From NCBI RefSeq assembly GCF_000150955.2, contig NW_002238031.1, positions 1 through 26,752 of the forward strand: DNA of 26,752 bases, in the 5' to 3' direction. Below, in pieces: positions 9,795-18,751 of the stretch; position 1 is the first letter of the stretch; every line of letters begins with the position of its first letter. This DNA is from Phaeodactylum tricornutum CCAP 1055/1. Its lineage: Eukaryota > Bacillariophyta > Bacillariophyceae > Surirellales > Neidiaceae. The notes beneath the pieces are model-generated. The model saw nothing but the letters and a program-made list of their open reading frames with translations. It ran no database searches and was not told the DNA's origin. Made by a program: the position numbers and the translations under genes.

Positions 9795-11180
9795 AAACAA
9801 TTGAGAATGTAGACAATTATATCAGATTTGAGGGCAAGACAACTCCAACTACACAGGAAAGCACTCGCGACCCATCTTTGTTACTTAGACAATCTAGGAT
9901 TTGGCGGAATTAGTGAGATCCTCTTTTTTGATGAGCTGGCATTTTGTGGGATTGTTTGCCGGACTGAACAACAGATTGACCAGTTTGTAGAATGTAATCT
10001 TCCTCTCATTATTTTAGAAATTCTTTGATCCAAATATTGCATAATAGCATAGGTCCTCGCATTCGCTGTCTAACCCGTGGGGAGCGTCGTCAGCGAGTGA
10101 GTTTTACAGTCCATAAGCTGGCTTAGGTGTATTGCAGGTCATTCGTCATAACGCCCACCTTCGTTTACCACTCACTGTCATAACAGCAATCCGTCCTTGG
10201 TTGTGCTTTGGTAGTACTCCGGAACAACTAGCCGCAAAACAAGGTTTGAAATTCACCACAAACAAGCTATTTGCGGTTATTATCGGTAATGTCGCATTTG
10301 AGGAGACCTGTTCATCAGTCATCAAGCGACGTATTAATGTAATCAAGTTTCGCAGCACAAGAACTACACAATTATGATGGTTGATACTCCTAGAAGATGG
10401 TATTTGCAAAAAGATGCAATCATGTCAAAAGGCACGATGGCAAAGATCCCCTACACAAGAACTATGCAAGACTGGCAAGAACTCCAATTCTAACATACCA
10501 CATTCATTTACTATGTCAAGTCCTGTGGGCTTACATTGGTAGGTTTCCAACTAGCAGGAGAAACTATAGATTTAACGCTCTAGTAAACTATAATATAGCA
10601 ATTGAATGCACTCGTAAGTTAGATTATTGTACACGTCCTAGCAAGTGTTGCAATGCTACTGGTAAAACGACATATCATAGTCTGATGAATTTGAGCTTGT
10701 CGTCCCGCTGATAGCAAGCATGGACAAACGGGATAAGAGACAGCGATCTGTCTGTCCGCTTGCCAGGAACGGAGTCATCCTTTTCGTTTCAGCACTTCAA
10801 ACAATACCTATTAGAACGAGGAAATCCACTAAAGGGGATGGTAAAAGGTGAAAAACTCCCTAAAGGGGACAGAACGTGTTCAGTCTAAGTAGCATTATTT
10901 GGCGCTCGTATATTATTAAGTATTCAAACTATTTAGACTAAACGCCAAAAATTTGTGCCGGATGCCAACGTTTTCCTGCAAGATATTTATTGCAGGGTCT
11001 CCAATGAGAGATCTCAGGGCAACCCACCTGCCACCGCAAAGGAAACACGCTTGTTTTGGTAGCAAACCTCTTAGGGAACTTCAGACGACGATCTGGAAGG
11101 CTGCAACGGTAGCTACTCTGGATTGACCTGGATCAGGGCTGCATCATCCGTTCCATGCTGGTCGAACACAGACCACTCAG
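9795..11180. other. Gene-poor stretch without recognisable features
   Basis: Only short open frames occur, for example 10132-10377 and 10397-10711 on the + strand, with no family motif. The paired motifs AAAGGGGATGG and AAAGGGGACAG near 10831-10872 are the only local repeat noted. It probably consists of eroded transposon or gene sequence. Confidence 0.4.
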
Positions 11181-11600
11181 TCACTTTTGGTACAATGTCT
11201 GCGACCACTTTTCGATAATGTGCTGCACTGGACCGCCTGATGGAGTTTCTCGCTCTCCGTCACCTATAGACTCGTGTCGGTTTAAAACCGACTCCTCTGG
11301 GTGAACGCGGTCGATTTTCGTCACGTTGAACTTGGCCGACAATTCCATCAACTGCGTGGTACCCTTGATGTTGCTGATGGGCCACCATTCTGGACATGAC
11401 CGCCGCCGAGGCGAACGGCGACGCCAACGTCGACACCAAAGCGGAAGGCGTGGAGGAAACATCCGCGACCGCGACGGACGCCTCCCACAAGTAGAACGAT
11501 AGTAGAAGCGTACGTACGTCTTTTGAGAAGCCAGAGTATCGTATCTGATTGGATCCACGATGGAAGTAGTGCTGGCAGAGTTTGGCAAACACTACTCCAC
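11181..11600 (-). pseudogene. GC-rich relic of an unidentified gene
   Basis: Two overlapping minus-strand frames look coding-like in turn. One contains SSTPSALVSTLASPFASA (about 11420-11470). The other contains SNIKGTTQLMELSAKFNV (about 11325-11380) and runs to the stop at 11181. Neither begins with ATG. The second phrase resembles the Asn-x-x-Gly-Thr-x-x-Leu pattern of short-chain NAD-dependent epimerases, but no Rossmann or Tyr-x3-Lys motif is visible, so this is only a suggestion. A frameshift between the two pieces would explain the pattern. Confidence 0.25.
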
Positions 11601-11720
11601 TCTGGTTGTCGTGTCAAGGCGCGACACGACAACGCAGTTTGGTGAACACTACCGAAATATGAAGGGAACGTGCGTCCCCCTTTTGTTGGGTTCCGAAAGG
11701 CACCCCGTGTCAATTTTGCG

Positions 11721-12407
11721 TCGCCACAGTCGGTACGGACACAGTCATTCTGGAACCCCCATCCTAAATAAGCAATGCTTTGACAATATTAGCTGCTGTA
11801 ACATTATCTTTCATGTATTCTTTTTCATTCATTGGTTTATATTTGGTAGTCCTTTTGACTAATGGCAGTGGTATGGTCCTAGGTAAAATCGTTGCCTGTC
11901 CATGGAGCTGTGGCGTATCTCCTCGATTGCAGGCATCCGCTAGCTAGCTTTTTGTTCATTGTTTTGGGGCTTCATTTTAATCAAGGATCCACATGCAGTT
12001 TAAAGATTGTTAAAAATCAGTCTTGTATATGATATAAACTGTCCAAAAACAGAGCAGAACCAACTCGAGGTTTACGAAAATAGAGATTCCGTCGTTGATC
12101 AGCTTCCAAGTGGAAGCAAAAAGGAAGACATTTTGTATGTTGACGTCACACTGTGACGTGTCGGCTGGGGGTTCTAATAGGATCCCGAGTCTTTCTGTTT
12201 CCAAGGCTGTCCTCGTCGTCATGCCCTTCGTGTATCCTTGCATATTCGTCACAATGTCGGGTTTCACGTTAACATCCAGACTCACAGTCAAGCCCGCCCC
12301 TTGATGAAAACATATTGTGTCCAATAGATAGAACTTGACGAATCGATGCTACAGAGCGTGCGGCCTTTTTCAATTGGTTGACTGTAAATTGCATCGTTCT
12401 CGACAGA
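11721..12407. other. Intergenic stretch upstream of the bromodomain gene
   Basis: No intact gene is seen. A minus-strand open stretch from about 12350 to 12010 lacks an ATG. It reads coding-like at LTVSLDVNVKPDIVTNM (about 12240-12290), which recalls a methyltransferase motif only loosely. The bromodomain promoter should lie toward the right end of this interval. Confidence 0.35.
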
Positions 12408-13383
12408 ATGAGTAGCGCGTCGAAGCAAGAGCCTTCCACCTTTGTTTTTCAGGAACATACAGCCAATCGTACAGAGCATCTCTTGGAGTCGACTCTGCTG
12501 CGTCTAACGAAAGGGATTCCGAATAAAGAGCTTCGATTGATTATTTCAGAGTCTGACGACATTGAACAGGGTCTGCTTAAAGACATTGAAATTTTGGAAA
12601 AAGCACTGGAAGGCAAGGAGGTCGATGATACCGTTGTAGACGAACTTTTGGAGTCCCTCTTGACACCCATGGAAAGCTCCTGGACTGCGCCGGCTCTACT
12701 AGGAAGACTTCGCGGAGAATTAGCCATTCCAAGCATTTTAAGCGTCAAAGGAAACGTTCCAGCGCCTCCACAATCCCGAACCGAACATCCAAGCGCCTTG
12801 GTGGAAGTGACGAAACATCCGCTTTATCTTCAGGAGCACTCAAGCCCTGCGCCCCTCCTGGTCGTTTGGAAAAGAATTTTTACCAATAAAGGTACGCCAT
12901 TGTTGCGTTAGCAGCGTAGCAGTCATACTGGGCTTTGATCTCACAGATAAAACTCTTTGGGCCCCATTAGCTGCTTTGGTGTTCAAAAAGGCCGTACGAG
13001 CAGAGGAAGCACCGGGATACACAGACCGTATTTCCTTTCCCATGGATCTGGGCCTGATCCGCAAGATGATCGTCGCTCGCAAAATTGTTTCGCTGGCAGA
13101 TTTGCACAAATACGTTGGTCTGATAAGCCACAATTGCGTCAAATACAATGGGCGAGACACTGACTACGGAATTGTTGCGAGAGACTTTGAGGCCATGGTG
13201 GACGAACAAATTCGGATCGCAGTAGAAACTCAAGCCAAGGCAACAACTATTCCTATCGAGTCTCAGTCAAGCCTGGTAAAAACAAAAGATAACGACGGGA
13301 ACAAGGACGCGGAGGAGGGTGTCGCCAGCGATACTGCCGAAAAAAGAATAGAAAGCGAATCCACAGTAGAGACCAAGTTATAG
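12408..13383 (+). CDS. Bromodomain protein, two exons
   Basis: Exons 12408-12891 and 12947-13383 join across a 55-bp GT-AG intron that splits an Asp codon, giving 306 residues. ATG 12408 is the first Met of the frame; further upstream there is only a TTG. Residues 1-150 are helical and acidic with no named domain. The bromodomain spans about 150-270: the ZA loop holds APGYTDRISFPMDL (183-196), and helix B ends HNCVKYNG with the acetyl-lysine-binding Asn at 229. The tail is charged and low-complexity. Known role of the fold: reading acetylated lysines, usually on histones, in the nucleus. The single C-terminal domain and the APGY-x-PMDL spacing resemble BRD8-type subunits of NuA4-like acetyltransferase complexes, but that assignment is inference. 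Confidence 0.88.
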
Positions 13384-14260
13384 CATAGTGTAGATGGCTT
13401 TGCGTCCGCTCGTCACAGGCTTGTGCTGGCATTTTCCGGTATCGTGCCGCTTTAGCTCTGCTTCTTTGCCAACCTATTGAGTCGAAAAAAAAAACTTCCA
13501 ACACTTTGTGTGTCAGCTTCAGAAATAATCTATGGCCAAACGTTAGGAGAGGAAGGGACTATGAGTGTGATGTATTCTGTGGTGTTTCATACACCCGCTT
13601 GTTGGACCACCATGTCGGTCACATGCCGAGCACCGCGATCCTGACCTGCTGCTAGGAACATAAATGGAGACGCGCTTTCCGTGGGTATCGGATGCTTCTT
13701 GAACGAAGTCAAAAACAGAAATTCAATCGTCAACGGACGACTTTGAAATCTCGTTAAATGACTGGTGTCGAACTTGAATTTACAGCCAGAAAGTTTGTTC
13801 CAAACTTCCCAAAGCGATAAACTCGACCTTGATGGTCGTCGCAGTATCTGAAATTGTGGAGTGAGGAATTGAGAATCCATTATGTTGTTGTTGTAAGGGT
13901 TATCGAGTCTAGAGAGAGAAAATCACTTCAGATTCAGTCACCGGGTCGGAATACAGCCGGTAAGGTCCTTTTGATCAAATCTCCTTATTATGGATGTACA
14001 GTTATAATAGGTATAAGAGAGATACGGTGCAACTAACTCTCCTGCTGAGCCAAAAGGTGAAAACAACAACACATGCACATGGTGTGCCTTCGAGTTGGAA
14101 GTAAGCACGCGAGAGATCCAACTGGTTGATCAAGTACAAGGGCTGGTTGTCCATTTGGCGATACTTTGTCACATTCTTCAGGCGTACAATATCGCTTCAA
14201 GCATAGACGAGAACACACGAAACGCCTTTTTATGTTTTGAGCGCTCTCATTTAAGTCATA
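13384..14260. other. Convergent intergenic region
   Basis: This lies between the bromodomain gene and the transporter, which point toward each other, so it should hold both 3' ends. A minus-strand ATG frame at 13880-13587 (97 codons) has no recognisable motif and is probably chance. No RNA gene was seen. Confidence 0.4.
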
Positions 14261-16249
14261 TCAATCCAGCCCTTCGAGTACCACAGTCCCATCATACGCA
14301 CTAGATTGCCTTTGGCGATGCCGCATGCTGTGATTGTGCAATTCGTGCAAGCTGAGAAACTCAGGGTGATTGGCTGGGCCTTCATATTCGCCCTTGCGCC
14401 CATTCAAGATCATGCGCCATTTCCGATCAATTTCGTACAAATCCAATCCAGCCGTGTCCGGAATGGTCCAATAGGTCACGACACATGCAACAAATGAAGC
14501 GTAGCCGCTCAAGAGGAACATATCAACGTCGCCGACGTAGTGAAAGAGAACGGCTGCAAGCAGGGCGCCGCATTTTCCTGAAGCGGCGGCAATTCCGTGA
14601 CACATGGTGCGTTGTGACGTCGGGAAAATTTCGGCCGGTATCAAAAATGTTGTGGCGTTCGGACCAAGCTGTCCGAAAAATGAAGATCCCAAGTACAACG
14701 CAATCAACATGGTGGACGATAGCTGTTCGTACAAGAATCCACAGGCCACAAACAAAGTTCCTGTGAGTAAGAATCCGAACTGCTGAAGTTTCCTTCGTCC
14801 AACCACATCCAACAAAATCGCGGCACCAAAGTACCCGAGCAAGGCCACAGCCGCGTTTAAGGTGGCCGCCAATGCAAACTCTAGCAAAGTTGTGTCGGGT
14901 CCTGTCAGAGCGATCAAAAATGAGCTCTGAAAGAGTTTGTTTCCGTAAAAGGCAATATCCCAAAGCATCCAAGACAAACTTGCTCCAAGCAGGCGGACGC
15001 CATAGTTGCGCAGAAAAAGGGCGGTCGAAGTCGCTCGCAAATTGTCTTCGGTATCGATAGAGGGAGCATCGCGGATCGGTAAGGAATCGTTAGCCAGCAA
15101 GGACGGTGCCGAAAGAGACGAAACTGATGTGGCAACGGAAATTTCGGATTTGATGGGCGACAGCGTTGTATGCAGCTGCGATTGTGCCGCTGGAGAGCTC
15201 TTACTGTATCCGGTGATAGTGCTTACCATCTGCTGCTGGTGGTGCTGTCGAAGAGCGTCGCGAGCCAATTCTTCAAGGTCATCCTTGTCTTGTTTCCAGA
15301 CGGTCGATTCGGGGAGGAACCGTATTCGGGACAGCCATACACAAGTAAGCACGACAGCACCAAGGGTGTATGTCCACCGCCAAATGCGGAGGAGTGCATT
15401 GTGATTGTAGCTGTAGGAGATGCCAACATCATCGTCATAGTTATTTGTGTCGCGGATAGCGTCACCCGTTTGGCCAAAGACGATGATAAGTATAGTGATT
15501 ATAAGTGAGTTGCAAAAGATCCCCACCCCCTGCATGGTAAACACGAGTTGGACCTGCCGTCCACGGTTGGGAGAGGACGTTGGCAGAGGGGACTTGATGC
15601 TGTCAATTTCCTCTGCGTGCGTATGATGGCGTATATCGTTGTCGTCTTCCATGACGGTATACAATCCATCCATGGTAGATTCCGATCTGCCGCGCTCTTG
15701 TTGTCTGGGTGTTAGTAGTCGGCGCTGGGAAGACGAGGAATCCATGGCCTTTTCCGAAGCCGAGGAGGCGGACAGGGGATACTCGCCACCGACGCCAACC
15801 CCAAAAACAAACAGCACGCAGCTCATGCATCGAAACAAGTTTGGCGACGAGAGTGCCGTGTAAGAAAGAAGCGTCAACGCAATGGAGGCGCCGCTCATGA
15901 GAGATGCCGTGAGAATGGAACCTTTCCGACGTCCTATAACATTAGCGGCATAGCCAATCACTAGCATACCCGAGATCACACCGAGGACGATAGAGTACGT
16001 TAAGGATTGCCGCAGCCGCGGTCGACAGACACTCGCGCCGTCGGTCTCGTCGTCGTCGCTGCTGCTGGTGAAGCATTCCGGGTACACAATGTTCCAAAAA
16101 GGCTGCAACGTTCCGATGCTGAAGAGTAAATAGGACTCACCGAACAAACCCATCCCAGGCCAGAAAGTCTGCCAGAAAAAGTTCCAGCAAGGCTTGAGCG
16201 GGAGAGCAAATTGCGGAATCATTGGCTTTTCCATTTCGTCGTTGCGCAT
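14261..16249 (-). CDS. Major facilitator transporter, phosphate:H+ symporter-like
   Basis: ATG 16249 gives 662 residues in one exon. The frame extends upstream to a GTG at 16381 without any ATG, so the start is the first Met. The N-terminal half contains VIGRRKG (residues 104-110, the family's loop 2-3 motif) and GVGVGGEYPLSA (150-161). The C-terminal half contains WMLWDIAFYGNKLFQ (427-441), DVVGRRK (481-487) and GPNATTFLIPAEIFPTSQR (529-547) followed by CHGIAAASGK. The GGEYPLSA and GPN-TTF-PAEIFP signatures are those of the PHT1/PHO84 phosphate symporters. Unusual features are an acidic loop near 64-70 and two long hydrophilic inserts, about 165-230 and 320-410, the second being central. Inferred role: proton-coupled uptake of phosphate or a related anion; location (plasma or internal membrane) is unknown. 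Confidence 0.87.
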   Translation of the reverse strand: MRNDEMEKPMIPQFALPLKPCWNFFWQTFWPGMGLFGESYLLFSIGTLQPFWNIVYPECFTSSSDDDETDGASVCRPRLRQSLTYSIVLGVISGMLVIGYAANVIGRRKGSILTASLMSGASIALTLLSYTALSSPNLFRCMSCVLFVFGVGVGGEYPLSASSASEKAMDSSSSQRRLLTPRQQERGRSESTMDGLYTVMEDDNDIRHHTHAEEIDSIKSPLPTSSPNRGRQVQLVFTMQGVGIFCNSLIITILIIVFGQTGDAIRDTNNYDDDVGISYSYNHNALLRIWRWTYTLGAVVLTCVWLSRIRFLPESTVWKQDKDDLEELARDALRQHHQQQMVSTITGYSKSSPAAQSQLHTTLSPIKSEISVATSVSSLSAPSLLANDSLPIRDAPSIDTEDNLRATSTALFLRNYGVRLLGASLSWMLWDIAFYGNKLFQSSFLIALTGPDTTLLEFALAATLNAAVALLGYFGAAILLDVVGRRKLQQFGFLLTGTLFVACGFLYEQLSSTMLIALYLGSSFFGQLGPNATTFLIPAEIFPTSQRTMCHGIAAASGKCGALLAAVLFHYVGDVDMFLLSGYASFVACVVTYWTIPDTAGLDLYEIDRKWRMILNGRKGEYEGPANHPEFLSLHELHNHSMRHRQRQSSAYDGTVVLEGLD

Positions 16250-16340
16250 GTGGACGAACAGGGTCTGGGAAACAAGCACGCAAACAAGCAAAGAATTACT
16301 AACGTAACTGACCAGTGACGGCCTAGTCGGTCCAAACGAC
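16250..16340 (-). promoter_or_regulatory. Transporter 5' leader with possible short intron
   Basis: On the minus strand, the leader upstream of ATG 16249 contains GTCAGTTACGTTAGTAATTC, then a pyrimidine-rich run ending TTTCCCAG. This would make a GT-AG intron of about 48 nt just before the start codon. No upstream ATG is present in frame, so splicing would not change the protein. Evidence is splice-site appearance only. Confidence 0.3.
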
Positions 16341-16612
16341 GAACCGTACGATGACACAGCAAGTGGCCTGAGGAACAACACGATATGTTGCTTCCCAGTG
16401 CAATTCGGTTGGTTTTGCTCGTTGTCGTGTTATCGCAACTAGCCTCTCGTTTGTCGGGAAAGAAATAGAGGGATCCAGTTGGTGAATGATGATCTGTAGA
16501 CTACATCACTGGACGGAGTTGCAACTAAGGAACAACCGGCATCCTCATGGTCTACTAGACGACGTTCCAATCAAAGGCAAGGTCAAATTTGGAGGCGTTT
16601 TAAGCGTTATAT

Positions 16613-17263
16613 CGGAATTCCAATGTCTACACTTTTCACTCTCAGCGTCACTTTTGTCTGTTACATGCTGAACGAACACTTTCTGTTAGTTGCTAACTTT
16701 ACGGACAGACTAGGTTGATCATTTGTTTCTTTCACTTAGAAACGGTACACAGCATAATCACCAATCAATATACAGTGTAAATTTGCTCAGAATGACTTTG
16801 TTTCTCTTTCCTCTTTGAATCCCTTTGCAATTCCCTTAGAGGGAGTGGAATAGTGTAACAAATAGCCACCCTTGTGAGTGCCAGTCTTCTTTGTATTGCT
16901 CTACTGCTAGAACATAAGTGAGCTCTTTTACGCCACACCATGACGCCACATGGGCACACCCAGAATCAGTCTCTATTTTGATTCTATTGCTCACTCGGAA
17001 GAAATCCACCCCTTGTCGATGAAATCTCGACCTGATACATTTTTACAACACGGCTTTGGAGCAATCTTAATTTTTTGTCAATACGCCAATTTACAAAACA
17101 CTCTGGAACGTTCTGTTCGCCAGCATATGGCCTTTGCAGGAGGCGGCCTTTGATCTCTACTGGGCCAATTTGATTCAGGATGAGTATTTCGTAGCAGCTC
17201 CTGCAGAGTGGTCTCGATTTCCATAATGAATGTTGCCGGAGTCAAAGGGAAAAATGGCAATCA
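16613..17263. repeat. Duplicated decayed sequence, copy A
   Basis: This matches 18027-18683 almost base for base apart from small changes. Reading + strand frames, pieces look like former coding sequence, for example AAFDLYWANLIQDEYF at about 17137-17184. Copy B keeps that phrase apart from a few substitutions and one stop. No family is recognised. The left end of the match is set by the assembly gap next to copy B and could extend further in reality. Confidence 0.85.
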
Positions 17264-17573
17264 AATTGAGATTTCTCACAACGCGGTCAAAGTGTTGCTT
17301 ACTCCCAACAAAACGAACTTACTGTTCATAAGTTCCGTCAAAAAAGGCGAGCTGCAGACCTGTTGGCTGGACGTCTACTTAAAGACCAGTGACACAGCGT
17401 CACACATTTCACAGTCCAAGTGCAAGCGATTTGACCGGGCAAAACATAGGGCAGTCTAATTTTCACGGAAATCTCGTTGACTGGAACATGAAAATTGTCT
17501 TTCATCTTGTGGAAGAGGTTGCGGTGCCACGGAATACCCATAGAGCAAACTCCAATCAGTCAGCAGTCAACAC
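17264..17573. other. 310-bp segment present in copy A, absent in copy B
   Basis: Between 17263 and 17574 copy A carries sequence missing at 18683/18684 in copy B; homology then resumes for about 68 bp. A + frame here (from about 17208, reading through KVLLTPNKTNLLF) is open to 17459, so the segment may be part of the old gene deleted from copy B. A few bases of microhomology (CA) lie at the junction. Confidence 0.7.
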
Positions 17574-17976
17574 ACGCAGATTTGGAAGAAGTCAGGGAGA
17601 TTACTGATTTGCTAGCATTTTGTGGATGCCGAAAAGGTTCACGATGACTATGTGGACAAAAACAGCATTTGGCTGTCGAATTGCAACTGCGAAGCTTTCA
17701 TTTTAGTATTGGTTGTATGTATAAGAACAAAACGTTCTATCATCTTGAATGTGAGCAAGCGCTCTCGATTCGCCAACTAGCGCAGTTCAGCTTTACAAGG
17801 GGGCATGCCGCAAAAGCAAAATGTCAGTCCCTAGTAAAAAACTTTTGGTCATTTTCAATGTTTTCGTTAAACATTTAAAATGTCATCGACCGAACTGGCG
17901 TTCTAGTTACCCGTTACGGTTATTTTTGCGAAAAAAATTAGAGTCGGATTTCTAAAACGACTCTAAATTTAGAGTC
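17574..17976. other. Remainder of copy A up to the assembly gap
   Basis: The first 69 bp match 18684-18751, after which the two copies part. The rest is AT-rich with no intact gene and ends in the palindromic repeat at the gap. Confidence 0.5.
17938..17976. repeat. Palindromic repeat beside the gap
   Basis: TTAGAGTCG at 17938 and its inverse CGACTCTAA ending at 17966 form a 9-bp stem with an 11-base loop. The overlapping GACTCTAAATTTAGAGTC at 17959-17976 is a perfect 18-bp palindrome. The sequence then runs into N. It probably continues as an array or long hairpin that stopped assembly. Confidence 0.75.
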
Positions 17977-18026
17977 NNNNNNNNNNNNNNNNNNNNNNNN
18001 NNNNNNNNNNNNNNNNNNNNNNNNNN
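17977..18026. other. Assembly gap (50 N)
   Basis: Exactly fifty undetermined bases, probably a placeholder. The two copies of the 16613 repeat lie on either side, so the real distance and copy number here are unknown. Confidence 0.99.
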
Positions 18027-18751
18027 CGGAATTCCAATGTCTACACTTTTCGCTTTCAGCGTCACTGTTGTCTGTTACATGCTGAACGAACACTTTCTGT
18101 TAGTTGCTAACTTACGGACAGACTAGGTTGATCACTTGTTCCTTACACTTAGAAACGGTACACAGCATAATCACCAATCTATATACAGTGTACATGCTGG
18201 ATTTGCTTAGAATGATTTTGTTTCTCTTTCCTCTTTGAATCCCTTTGCAATTCCCTTACAGGGAGTGGAATAGTGTAACAAATAGCCACCCTTGTGGGTG
18301 CCAGTCTTCCGTTTGTTGCTCTACTGCTAGAATATAAGTGAGCTCTTTTACGCCACACCATGACGCCACATGGGCACACCCAGAACCAGTCTCTATTTTG
18401 ATTCTATTGCTCACTCGGAAGAAATCCACCCCTTGTCGATGAAATCTCGACCTGCCACATTTTTACAACACGGCTTTGGAGCAATCGTAAAGTTTTTGTC
18501 AAAACGCCAATTTACAAAACACTCTGGAATGTTCTGTTCGCCAGCATATGGCCTTTGCGGGAGGTGGCCTTTGATCTCTACTGAGCCAATTTGATTCAGG
18601 ATGAGTATTTCATAGCAGCTCCTGCAGAGTGGTCTCGATTTCCATCATGAATGTTGCCGGAGTCAAAGGGAACAATGGCAATCACGCAGATTTGGAAGAA
18701 GTCAGGGAGATTACTGATTTGCTGGCATTTTGTGGATGCCGAAAGGGTTCA
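18027..18751. repeat. Duplicated decayed sequence, copy B, fused to a cyclase fragment
   Basis: This matches copy A at 16613-17263 and 17574-17642. At about 18751 it switches abruptly, within 2-3 shared bases, to sequence matching the cyclase gene from 3115 (exon 4). The small frame from ATG 18647 reads across the junction into that exon, so a chimeric transcript is conceivable. Confidence 0.85.
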
